Below are positions 16,412 through 23,690 of a stretch of 64,000 nucleotides of DNA, piece by piece. The notes below the pieces were generated by a model that was not told the DNA's origin, searched no databases, and saw nothing but the letters and a program-made list of their open reading frames with translations. Positions within the stretch are counted from its first letter, which is position 1. Each line of letters opens with the position of its first letter. The stretch covers positions 1 to 64,000 of the forward strand of contig NZ_FNON01000012.1 in assembly GCF_900107045.1 (NCBI RefSeq), in the 5' to 3' direction. Source of the stretch: Amycolatopsis xylanica. Its GTDB lineage: Bacteria > Actinomycetota > Actinomycetes > Mycobacteriales > Pseudonocardiaceae. Both the position numbers and the translations under genes were made by a program.

Positions 16412-17171
16412 GACCGCGCTCGTCACCGGCGCCACCAGCGGGATCGGCCTCGCCGTCGCCAAGCAGCTCGCCGAAGCCGGGCATCAGGTGTTCCTCTGCG
16501 CCCGCAACGACGTCTCGCCGACCGTCAAGCAGCTGCGCGCGGACGGCTTCGAGGTCGACGGGACCGAATGCGACGTCCGGTCCGAGACGGACGTCCAGGC
16601 GTTCGTGCAGGCAGCGGTCGACCGGTACGGCCCGGTGGACATCCTGGTCAACAACGCGGGCCGCAGTGGCGGCGGGGTCACCGCCGATCTGGTCGACGAG
16701 CTGTGGTTCGACGTGATCGACACCAACCTGCACGGGGTGTTCCGGATGACCCGCGCGGTGCTCAACACCGGCGGGCTGCGGCACCGGCCGTGGGGGCGGA
16801 TCGTGAACATCGCGTCGACCGCGGGCAAGCAGGGCGTGGTGCTGGGCGCGCCGTATTCGGCGTCGAAGCACGCGGTCGTCGGGTTCACCAAGTCATTGGG
16901 CAACGAGCTGGGAAAGACGGGGATCACGGTCAACGCGGTCTGCCCTGGTTACGTCGAAACGCCGATGGCGCAGCGGGTCCGGCAGGGTTACGCGGCCGCG
17001 TGGGACATCAGCGAGGACGAGGTGCTCGACCGGTTCCAGGCCAAGATCCCGCTCGGCCGGTACAGCACCCCGGAGGAGGTCGCCGGCCTGGTCGGCTACC
17101 TCGTCTCGGACCCGGCCGGCTCGATCACCGCGCAGGCGCTGAACGTCTGCGGCGGCCTCGGCAACTTCTGA
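16404..17171 (+). CDS. Polyketide ketoreductase (ActIII-type, C9)
   Basis: This short-chain dehydrogenase reduces the C9 carbonyl of the nascent chain with NADPH. Cofactor motif TGATSGIG, NNAG, and the YSASK catalytic pair are all present in 255 residues, and the ending ALNVCGGLGNF is that of ActIII. The ActIII substrate-orienting PGG motif after NNAGR reads SGG here, which may alter stereochemistry or substrate fit. Its presence separates this cluster from whiE-type spore pigments, which lack a ketoreductase, and fits the D position of angucycline loci. Confidence 0.95.
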   Translation: MARTALVTGATSGIGLAVAKQLAEAGHQVFLCARNDVSPTVKQLRADGFEVDGTECDVRSETDVQAFVQAAVDRYGPVDILVNNAGRSGGGVTADLVDELWFDVIDTNLHGVFRMTRAVLNTGGLRHRPWGRIVNIASTAGKQGVVLGAPYSASKHAVVGFTKSLGNELGKTGITVNAVCPGYVETPMAQRVRQGYAAAWDISEDEVLDRFQAKIPLGRYSTPEEVAGLVGYLVSDPAGSITAQALNVCGGLGNF

Positions 17172-17180
17172 AGGAGAACG

Positions 17181-18062
17181 ATGAACGTCGAACACGAGAT
17201 CACCGTGGCCGCGCCCGCCGTCGACATCTATGCCTTCCTCGCCGATGTGACGCGGTGGCCGACCGTCTTCGAGCCGACCGTGCACGCCTCGGTGCTGGAA
17301 CGGTCGGGGAACGTCGAGCGCATCCGGCTGTGGGCGACGGCCAACGGCTCGCCCAGGACGTGGACGTCGCGGCGCGTGCTCGATCCGGCGGGGCTGCGTG
17401 TCGAGTTCCGCCAGGAGGTTCCGCGAGCGCCGATCGCGTCCATGGGCGGCGCGTGGGTGATCGAGCCTTTGTCGGCGGGCAGCTCTCGGGTGCGGCTGCT
17501 GCACGACTACGAGGCCATCGACCAGTCCGGGATCGCGTGGATCGACCAGGCCGTGGATCGCAACAGCCACAAGGAACTCGCGGCGCTGAAGACGTTCGCC
17601 GAAGGCACGGTCGCGCCGGTGCACACGTTTGCGGACACCGTGCACATCAAGGGTTCCGCGGCGGACGTCTACGCGTTCATCAACGAGGCCGACCGCTGGC
17701 CGGAGCGGCTGCCGCACGTCGACCGGGTCGCGCTGACCGAGGACATCCCCGGGCTGCAGCTGCTGGAGATGGACACTCGCGCGCCCAACGGGTCGGTGCA
17801 CACGACCTCGTCCGTGCGCGTCACCTTCCCGAAGCTGATCGTCTACAAGCAGACCCTGCTGCCCGCGCTGCTGTCCCTCCACACTGGACAGTGGCAGATC
17901 CGCGAGGTCGACGACGGGGTGCAGGTCACCTCGGAGCACTCCGTGTCCGTGCACGACCCGGCCACGCTCGACCAGGTGCGCGCCGCGCTGAGTGCCAATA
18001 GCCTGGCGACCCTGCGCCACGCGAAAGCATATGCCGAGAGCCAGGAGGAAGTCCTTGCCTGA
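17181..18062 (+). CDS. Didomain aromatase/cyclase
   Basis: It closes and aromatises the first ring of the reduced polyketide. The 293-residue protein is two START/SRPBCC domains: residues 1-145 (EITVAAPAVDIYAFLADVTRWP) and 146-293 (DTVHIKGSAADVYAFINEADRWP). Didomain enzymes act on C9-reduced chains, in agreement with the ketoreductase before it. It is the L gene of the angucycline order. AAGGAG lies before the ATG at 17181. The stop overlaps the TTG start of the following oxygenase by 8 bp. Confidence 0.93.
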   Translation: MNVEHEITVAAPAVDIYAFLADVTRWPTVFEPTVHASVLERSGNVERIRLWATANGSPRTWTSRRVLDPAGLRVEFRQEVPRAPIASMGGAWVIEPLSAGSSRVRLLHDYEAIDQSGIAWIDQAVDRNSHKELAALKTFAEGTVAPVHTFADTVHIKGSAADVYAFINEADRWPERLPHVDRVALTEDIPGLQLLEMDTRAPNGSVHTTSSVRVTFPKLIVYKQTLLPALLSLHTGQWQIREVDDGVQVTSEHSVSVHDPATLDQVRAALSANSLATLRHAKAYAESQEEVLA

Positions 18063-19455
18063 CACCGATGTCATCGTGGTCGGCGCCGGGCCGACCGGTC
18101 TGCTGCTGGCCGCAGAACTGCGGCTGGGCGGCGCCGAGGTCCTCGTGCTGGAGCGGCTGACCGAGCCGACGACGCAGTCGCGGGCGGGCGCGATCCACGC
18201 CAGGTCCGTCGAGATCTTCGACCAGCGCGGCAGGCTGGAACACCTGGGCGAGGTCGCCCGGGACGACCACGGGCACTTCGGCGGGCTCGACCTCGACCTC
18301 GGCCAGCTGCCGACCGTCCACCCGGGGCGGATGAAGATCGGCCAGGCTCGGGTGGAAGCCATGCTCACGGACTGGGTGACGGAACTCGGCGGGGAGATCC
18401 GGCGGGGTTACGAGGTGACCTCGCTCGAGCAGACCGAGTCCGAGGTGGTGGTCAACGGTTCGCTGACAGCGCGCTATGTCGTCGGGTGCGATGGCGAGCG
18501 CAGCAGTGTCCGCGCGCTGGCCGGGTTCGACTTCCTCGGCGTGGACGCCGAGCTGGAGCTGCTGCGTGCCGACGTGCGCGGCATCGAGGTGCCGTTCCGG
18601 TTCTTCCAGCGCTACCCCGCGGGTCTCGCGATCGCGTTGCCGATCGACGGCGGGCTCATCCGGCTCGTGGTGCACGAGTTCGGCAGGCCGCCGCAGACCC
18701 GGTCGGGTCCGGTGGAGTTCGCCGAGGTCGTCGCGGCGTACCAGCGTGTGACCGGCGAGGACGTCAGCGCGGGCGAGCCGGTATGGGTCGACGCGTTCGG
18801 CAACACCGCGCGGCAGGTGACGGAGTACCGGCGTGGCCGGGTGCTGCTGGCGGGCGACGCCGCGCACCACCTGATGCCGGTCGGCGCGCAGGCGATCAAC
18901 CTGGGCCTGCAGGACGCGTTCAACCTCGGCTGGAAGCTCGCCGCCGAGGTCCGCGGCTCGGCGCCCGCCGGGCTGCTCGACAGCTACCACGCCGAGCGCC
19001 ACCCGGTCGGCGCCCGCGTCAAGACGAACATCCAGGCGCAGGCCCAGCTGCTGCTCGGCGACGCCTCGGTCGACCCGCTGCGCGAGGTGTTCCGCGAGCT
19101 GATCACGCACGACACGGTGCGCGACCACCTCGCCGCCACGATCGCGGGCCTCGACGTCCGCTACGGCGAAAGCCCGCACCCGCTGGTCGGCGCGCGGCTG
19201 CCGTTCTCAGCGCTGACCACGGATTCGGGGCTGACGGACACCACGTCGCTGCTGCGCTCGGGCCGCGGCCTGCTGCTGAATCTGTCCGGCGAGCCGTGGA
19301 CGGCGGCCGGGGTCGACGTCGTGTCCGCCAAGGTGGAACCGGGCAGCGTCTTGTCCGATGTGGACGGTGTGCTGGTGCGCCCGGACGGGCATGTCGCGTG
19401 GGTCGCGGGCACCGGCCCGCTGGAGGCGGCCGTGGAACGCTGGTTCGGCGTATGA
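18055..19455 (+). CDS. Second FAD-dependent polyketide monooxygenase (angucycline M-type without reductase domain)
   Basis: This is a paralogue of the 12062 gene. VIVVGAGPTGLLLAAELRLG, VGCDGERSSVRALAG and GRVLLAGDAAHHLMPVGAQA are the FAD motifs, and the GLLDSYHAERHPVG segment is nearly shared. I chose TTG at 18055 (466 residues) because AGGAGG precedes it and the Rossmann fold follows at once. In the M position of angucycline loci, PgaM- and UrdM-type proteins carry an extra C-terminal short-chain reductase; here the protein ends after the thioredoxin-like tail, so the C6-reducing activity is absent or supplied elsewhere. Confidence 0.87.
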   Translation: MPDTDVIVVGAGPTGLLLAAELRLGGAEVLVLERLTEPTTQSRAGAIHARSVEIFDQRGRLEHLGEVARDDHGHFGGLDLDLGQLPTVHPGRMKIGQARVEAMLTDWVTELGGEIRRGYEVTSLEQTESEVVVNGSLTARYVVGCDGERSSVRALAGFDFLGVDAELELLRADVRGIEVPFRFFQRYPAGLAIALPIDGGLIRLVVHEFGRPPQTRSGPVEFAEVVAAYQRVTGEDVSAGEPVWVDAFGNTARQVTEYRRGRVLLAGDAAHHLMPVGAQAINLGLQDAFNLGWKLAAEVRGSAPAGLLDSYHAERHPVGARVKTNIQAQAQLLLGDASVDPLREVFRELITHDTVRDHLAATIAGLDVRYGESPHPLVGARLPFSALTTDSGLTDTTSLLRSGRGLLLNLSGEPWTAAGVDVVSAKVEPGSVLSDVDGVLVRPDGHVAWVAGTGPLEAAVERWFGV

Positions 19456-20621
19456 CGTTCCCGTTCCCGGACTGGCAGGGCGTCGGCGACCATCCGGAGC
19501 TGGCCAGGATGCGCCGGGAGGACCCGGTGCCGCTGGTGCCGATCGCCTCCGGCGGCACGGCGTACCTGGCGACCCGCTACCCCGACGTCCGCCGCGTCCT
19601 GATGGACCCGGTGTTCAGCAGGGCCGCCGCGGCCGCGCGGCAGGACGCGGCGGTGCTGACCCAGCTCAGCCGCCTGCCCCCGGTGCTGATGAACCTCGAC
19701 CCACCCGACCACACCCGCATCCGCAAGCTGGTCGCCCGCGCCTTTTCAGCGGGGGCGGTGGAGAACCTGCGGCCGGCCGCCACCCGCATCGCCGCAGACC
19801 TGGTCGACGACCTGATCAAGGCCGGTCCTCCCGCCGATTTCCTGCACGACTTCGCCAGGCCGTTCCCGGCCCGCGTCATCTGCGCGCTGCTCGGAGTGTC
19901 CGATGTGGACCGTCACCGGCTGCGCTCGCTGATGGACATCACCCTGGCCACCACCGACCGCGCCGAGGTCGGCGCCGCGTTCGGCGAGATCATGGGCCTG
20001 ATCGCCGACCTCGTCGCCACCAAGCGCGAGTCCCCGGCGGACGACCTCGTCTCGTCGCTCATCGCCGTCCGCGACGCCGGGGACCAGCTCAGCGAGCCCG
20101 AGCTGCTCTACACGGTGCTGAACCTCTGCACCGGCGGCTACGAGCCGGTCGCGGGCGCCCTGTCGAACTCCCTGCTCGCGCTCTCCCCCGCCCAGCTCGA
20201 CCGGCTGACCGGCGACCTTTCCCTGCTGCCGGGCGCGCTCGAGGAACTGCTGCGGTACGTCCCGGTTTTCTGTTCCGCCAAGGAAAGGGTCGCGCTGGAG
20301 GACGTCGAACTGTCCGGCGTCCACATCCCGGCGGGCTCGACCGTCATCCCGGTGACCCCGTCGGCGAACCACGACGCCGCGCACATTCCGGACCCCGGCC
20401 ACGTCGACCTCACGCGGACGAGCCCGCACCTGGCGTTCGGCCACGGCGTGCACCGCTGCGTCGCCATCCCGCTCGCGATGATGGAGCTGGAGATCGCCTA
20501 CACGACGCTGCTCACCCGGCTGCCCGGCCTGCGCCCGACGTGTTCCGTGGCGGACCTCGTCTGGAAGACCGGCCTGGTGACGGTCGGCCCCACCAGCCTC
20601 CCCATCACCTGGCGAAGCTGA
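19452..20621 (+). CDS. Cytochrome P450, last gene of the polyketide operon
   Basis: This soluble P450 of 389 residues should act on the polyketide as a late tailoring step. The heme Cys336 lies in FGHGVHRCVA, the K-helix pair is E265-LL-R268, and the HTRIRKLV C-helix motif is present. The I-helix reads TGGYEPVAG at 227-235: the acid Glu231 is kept but the usual Thr is Pro232. P450s without this Thr, such as CYP158A2 and P450eryF with Ala, use the substrate for proton delivery, and CYP158A2 couples phenols. Coupling or hydroxylation cannot be decided here. ATGA overlap with the previous gene shows it belongs to the operon. Confidence 0.9.
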   Translation: MTFPFPDWQGVGDHPELARMRREDPVPLVPIASGGTAYLATRYPDVRRVLMDPVFSRAAAAARQDAAVLTQLSRLPPVLMNLDPPDHTRIRKLVARAFSAGAVENLRPAATRIAADLVDDLIKAGPPADFLHDFARPFPARVICALLGVSDVDRHRLRSLMDITLATTDRAEVGAAFGEIMGLIADLVATKRESPADDLVSSLIAVRDAGDQLSEPELLYTVLNLCTGGYEPVAGALSNSLLALSPAQLDRLTGDLSLLPGALEELLRYVPVFCSAKERVALEDVELSGVHIPAGSTVIPVTPSANHDAAHIPDPGHVDLTRTSPHLAFGHGVHRCVAIPLAMMELEIAYTTLLTRLPGLRPTCSVADLVWKTGLVTVGPTSLPITWRS

Positions 20622-20703
20622 CCCTCCTCAGGGTCGTGAGTGTCTAGACCGGTTATTGAGGGGAAGCGCAAAGGTGGCGTGATCGTGGGCTCGGCTTGGG
20701 CAT

Positions 20704-20757
20704 GGGGGTCGTGAGTGTTCCGGCCGGCTCTAACCGGCCATACCACTCACGACCCCC
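20704..20757. repeat. Palindromic repeat, copy B (GGGTCGTGAGTG family)
   Basis: The 14-bp arms GGGGGTCGTGAGTG (20704-20717) and CACTCACGACCCCC (20744-20757) are perfect. An inner pair, GGCCGG and CCGGCC around CTCTAA, makes a second stem level. It is one of four full copies in the window; see 22330, 49201 and 51355. Confidence 0.8.
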
Positions 20758-20789
20758 CACTCGGCAGGCCCGCCCGACCATCCGCGTAA

Positions 20790-20907
20790 CCCGGGTTGGG
20801 TGAGGGCCTCCCTCACCCAACCCGGGCAGTCAGGGCCTCCCCCACCCAGATATTCGGGTGAGGGAGGCCCTCACCCACTCGGGCTGAGTGAGGGAGGCCC
20901 TCACCCA
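20790..20907. repeat. Cluster of GGGTGAGGG-type hairpins
   Basis: The unit at 20790-20826 is a 17-bp perfect inverted repeat (CCCGGGTTGGGTGAGGG) with a 3-nt loop. A second unit (about 20833-20872) pairs with one mismatch around AGATATTC. The units GGGTGAGGGAGGCCCTCACCC at 20857-20877 and GTGAGGGAGGCCCTCACCC at about 20888-20906 are self-complementary. They share the core GGGTGAGGG-N3-CCCTCACCC in both loop orientations. They could end transcription from the polyketide operon, but there is no T-run. Confidence 0.75.
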
Positions 20908-21065
20908 GCTACCCCGCGACACGCCATGTTTGGCTTCCCCTCAATAGAACCGCCCGCAACACTCACGACCGCCTGGCGGCGGGCAGGTTCGGTGAGGTTG
21001 TCGCCGCGCGATCCGCGTGCCGGTTTGTATGGCCCTTGTATTTTCCGGTCGTACAAAGGCACGTC

Positions 21066-22316
21066 ATGCGAGTCTTCCGATTCCTCCTCCCCGCGCTGGC
21101 GGTGACCGTCGCCGCGCTGTCCGCGCCCGCGACCGCCAACGCCGCCTACAGTGATCCCCTCACCACGACCACCAAGCAGAACTTGGTGTGGCACGCGACG
21201 CCCGCCTCGGCGCTGACCGCGCTGGACAACGCGCTGCCCAACGTCAGCCTCAACACCGTGGTCAACGACGCCAACTATCCGATGACCGGCTGCACCACCA
21301 AGGAAAAAGCCGCTCTCCCCAAGGCGCCGGCCGCCACCACGGCTCTGTGCTGGGACGCCGACCGGGCGGGCAGCGCGGCTTGGGTCCCGCAGGGCATCAC
21401 CACCTCCGGCGACGCCGACAACGACGGCATGTGGGGCAACGACAAAATCCTCCTTTCCGGTTGGCATGGAACGGAAACGCTGAACCGCTACAACGACGCG
21501 CGCGTCATGGTCGTCAACTACAACAAGCCAGCCGCACCCGCTTTCCGCATGGCCTACCTGGCCGTGCCGAACAGCACCGGCACCGACTTCAGCGCGGCGA
21601 AGGCGCATATGGGCGGCATGGCCTGGTACGGCGACAAGATCTACGTGACCGCCGTCGGCAGCACCTCCACCGCGATCCGGGTGTTCAGCACCAAGCACAT
21701 CCTGCAGATGACCGACAGCTCGGACAGCATCGGCAAGAATCCCAGCGGCTACAGCGCTTACGGCTACAAGTACGCGATGATGCAGATCGGCTACTACAGC
21801 TACGCGGGCGGCGCCTGCAGCATGTCCTCCGACACCGGCGTGCCGTGTTTCTCCTCCCTTTCCTTGGACCGCAGCACCTCCCCGGCCAGCCTGGTGACCA
21901 CCGAGTACTTCTCCGACCAGAGCCTCCACGGCAGGCTCTTCCGCTACGACATGGGCTCGGACTACCTCCTCGACGCGAACTCGTCCGGCTCGGTGGCCGC
22001 GACCGAGGCCTACCGCAGCCAGGTGGGCAACATGCAGGGTGTGTTGGCGCACAACGGAAAGTGGTACGTGGCGCACAGCTCGGCCACCCAGGCGGGCCAG
22101 CTGTGGACGCAGACCAAGTCCTCGAGCAACTCGGCCACCTGCGGCTCCCCCTCGACCACGGCCTGCTGGGCCACGCACCCGGAGTCGCTCACCTACGACT
22201 GGTCCACCGGCCTCGTCTGGTCGCAGGCCGAGTGGTCGACCGCCGACTGCGCCGCAGCGAACCAGACCTGCGGCCGCGCGATCTTCGCCGTCCCGCTGAC
22301 AGCCCTCCCCGCCTGA
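21066..22316 (+). CDS. Secreted protein of unknown function
   Basis: I do not recognise the family. The ATG at 21066 starts a clear Sec signal peptide: MRVFRFLLPALAVTVAALSA with likely cleavage after ATANA near residue 27. The mature protein of about 390 residues contains several Cys residues in likely pairs (GCTTKEK and LCWDAD; ACSMSSDTGVPC; TCGSPSTTACW; DCAAANQTC), which suggests an extracytoplasmic disulfide-bonded fold. Repeating WYG, WVPQGIT and QGVLAHNGKWYVAHS segments look like propeller blades. It stands alone between palindromic repeats; nothing ties it to the polyketide genes. Confidence 0.7.
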   Translation: MRVFRFLLPALAVTVAALSAPATANAAYSDPLTTTTKQNLVWHATPASALTALDNALPNVSLNTVVNDANYPMTGCTTKEKAALPKAPAATTALCWDADRAGSAAWVPQGITTSGDADNDGMWGNDKILLSGWHGTETLNRYNDARVMVVNYNKPAAPAFRMAYLAVPNSTGTDFSAAKAHMGGMAWYGDKIYVTAVGSTSTAIRVFSTKHILQMTDSSDSIGKNPSGYSAYGYKYAMMQIGYYSYAGGACSMSSDTGVPCFSSLSLDRSTSPASLVTTEYFSDQSLHGRLFRYDMGSDYLLDANSSGSVAATEAYRSQVGNMQGVLAHNGKWYVAHSSATQAGQLWTQTKSSSNSATCGSPSTTACWATHPESLTYDWSTGLVWSQAEWSTADCAAANQTCGRAIFAVPLTALPA

Positions 22317-22329
22317 GGCCTGAGGCTTG

Positions 22330-22379
22330 GGGTCGTGAGTGGCACGGCCGGTTCTAACCGGCAATACCACTCACGACCC
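22330..22379. repeat. Palindromic repeat, copy C (GGGTCGTGAGTG family)
   Basis: The outer arms GGGTCGTGAGTGG (22330-22342) and CCACTCACGACCC (22367-22379) are perfect, with inner arms GCCGGTT and AACCGGC around CT. It sits 14 bp after the stop of the secreted-protein gene and 15 bp before the stop of the convergent gene, where it could serve as a two-way terminator. Confidence 0.8.
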
Positions 22380-22393
22380 TGTCGGCCCGCGGC

Positions 22394-22894
22394 TTAGCCC
22401 GGATCACCTCCCAAGGCTTCGGGCCTGCGGCTGGGCGGAGTCGGGAGGTACTCCCCCTGATTCTCCGGATCACAGCCGACCCGAGGTAGCCGCGCGCGAA
22501 TCCCGCCGGGTGTCCGCTCGAAGTAGTGAGCGATCGCCTCGACGCTTTCGCCTGCCAGCCAACGCTTTTCCAGCTCGGCGTCCTCGCCGGACGACCAGGA
22601 CTGGCCTTGTTTGGCCGGCCGGTCGCCTGGTCTTCGGCGCGGCGGCGGCTTCGGTCTGCCCACGAAGTCGAAGAGGCTCTCCGCGAGCAGCTCCGCCACG
22701 GTGGACACGACCTGGGCTTGCAGATCGAGCCGTCCTTCGGCGACCGGATCGCCGTCGGCATCGGCGCCGCCGATGGTGATGGCGACCCACTGCGAGGGTT
22801 GGGTGTGGTCGTCGCTCGGCTGCGCGGCGACCTCGATGCGATAGGTGTTGGTGCCGACCCGGATCTCTGTCCGGTGCTCTTTGCTGATGTTCAT
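22394..22894 (-). CDS. Small protein with a Myb/SANT-like helix-turn-helix segment
   Basis: The function is not known. The ATG at 22894 gives 166 residues. The N-terminal half (EIRVGTNTYRIEVA, WVAITIGG, LLAESLFDFVGRP) looks like a small beta-sheet domain. A basic linker (KPPPRRRPGDRPAK) follows. Residues about 98-140, WSSGEDAELEKRWLAGESVE and AIAHYFERTPGGIRARL, match the trihelical pattern W-x-x-x-E-D-x-x-L and I-A-x-x-x-x-R-T-x-x-x-I seen in Myb/SANT-like DNA-binding segments of bacterial proteins. It may bind nucleic acid; that is inference. It is divergent from the 23020 gene. Confidence 0.6.
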   Translation of the reverse strand: MNISKEHRTEIRVGTNTYRIEVAAQPSDDHTQPSQWVAITIGGADADGDPVAEGRLDLQAQVVSTVAELLAESLFDFVGRPKPPPRRRPGDRPAKQGQSWSSGEDAELEKRWLAGESVEAIAHYFERTPGGIRARLPRVGCDPENQGEYLPTPPSRRPEALGGDPG

Positions 22895-23019
22895 GCCCGC
22901 GACGGTAGACCGGGGCACCGACAGTTTTGTCACTTTCCGCGCCCGACCTGCTGCTCTCCGAAATTGTCGGGGCCTCGGCGTACCGTGATTCCATCACATT
23001 CGGCGACGAGGGAGTGACG

Positions 23020-23670
23020 ATGAGAGAGCATCAGTTCTGGCGGCTGATCCGCCAGTCGCAGCGGGGCACGCACACCGGGCCCGGTTTCCTGACCACGATG
23101 ACGAAGAGCCGCCAGCAGGTGATCCGCCTGCGGCACAGCGTTGAATCGCTGCCCTTCTTCGAGATCGTGCGGTTCCACCACATCCTGCAGCGCATCCACC
23201 AGCGCGCCAACTCATGGGAGATGTGGACCGCGTTCGGGATCGTGCTCGGCAGCATGGACGACGAAAACTTCCGTGAAGCGGTGTCCTGGCTGATCCTGCA
23301 GGGCAGACGAAGATTCACCAGAGCCGTCGCTCAACCGGACCTGCTCGCGGAGCTGGAGTTCGACGAGGACGAGGTGATCGACGCCGAGCCGCTGGGCGGC
23401 ATCATCTACGACATCCTCGTGCCGCTCGGCAATGGCGACGATGTCGACGAGACCATCGCCGAGGAGGCGATCTACGACGCCTTCGGCTTCGTCGGCAGCG
23501 AGCGGCCGGACGGCGAGCAGCTCTCGGAAGATCTGCCGAGCCTGGCCGCGAGGTTTCCCAAGCTCGTCGCGAAACACGTGGCTCCCGGGGCCGAAGCGCT
23601 GCCCGAAACCGCCGTCCTGGTGCCGAAACACTGGTGCCCCGACCTGGCGGACCAGATCGGGGCACCGTGA
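23020..23670 (+). CDS. DUF4240-like protein
   Basis: This is a cytoplasmic protein of 216 residues and unknown role. MREHQFWRLIRQSQ, FFEIVRFHHILQRIHQRANS, WEMWTAFGIVLGSMDDENF and REAVSWLILQGRRRFTRAV follow the DUF4240 pattern (FW-LI, W-LWGAAYLI, D-FxxFRxWLIxQGR). The ATG at 23020 is supported by GGAG at 23011. In-frame starts further upstream overlap the divergent promoter region. The family is common in actinomycetes and often near immunity or stress genes, but nothing here shows such a role. Confidence 0.75.
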   Translation: MREHQFWRLIRQSQRGTHTGPGFLTTMTKSRQQVIRLRHSVESLPFFEIVRFHHILQRIHQRANSWEMWTAFGIVLGSMDDENFREAVSWLILQGRRRFTRAVAQPDLLAELEFDEDEVIDAEPLGGIIYDILVPLGNGDDVDETIAEEAIYDAFGFVGSERPDGEQLSEDLPSLAARFPKLVAKHVAPGAEALPETAVLVPKHWCPDLADQIGAP

Positions 23671-23690
23671 TGGAGCGCTACTCACTCAAT

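Larger units (their letters stand above)
20631..20970. repeat. Split copy of the GTCGTGAGTG palindrome with about 265 bp between its halves
   Basis: The left half (20631-20667) runs GGTCGTGAGTGT, then ACCGGTT, then ATTGAGGGGAAGC. The right half (20933-20970) is its inverted counterpart: GCTTCCCCTCAAT, then AGAACCG, then ACACTCACGACC. Outer arms of 12 bp and inner arms of 13 bp match exactly. Between them lie another full palindrome and the GGGTGAGGG hairpins, as though a once compact element had been opened by insertion. Confidence 0.65.
20622..21065. other. Gene-free interval dense in palindromes
   Basis: I see no gene here. The interval holds a split palindrome (arms 20631-20667 and 20933-20970), a complete copy of the GGGTCGTGAGTG palindrome (20704-20757) and four hairpin units of the GGGTGAGGG type (20790-20907), all listed separately. 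The last 95 bp before the secreted-protein gene at 21066 must hold its promoter, but no convincing -35/-10 pair stands out. Confidence 0.8.

Noticed and set aside
12062..20621. A whiE-type spore pigment cluster
   Set aside because: A C9 ketoreductase and didomain aromatase are present and the gene order is that of angucyclines.
20790..20907. A CRISPR array
   Set aside because: The repeats are self-complementary, of unequal spacing and without unique spacers of constant size.
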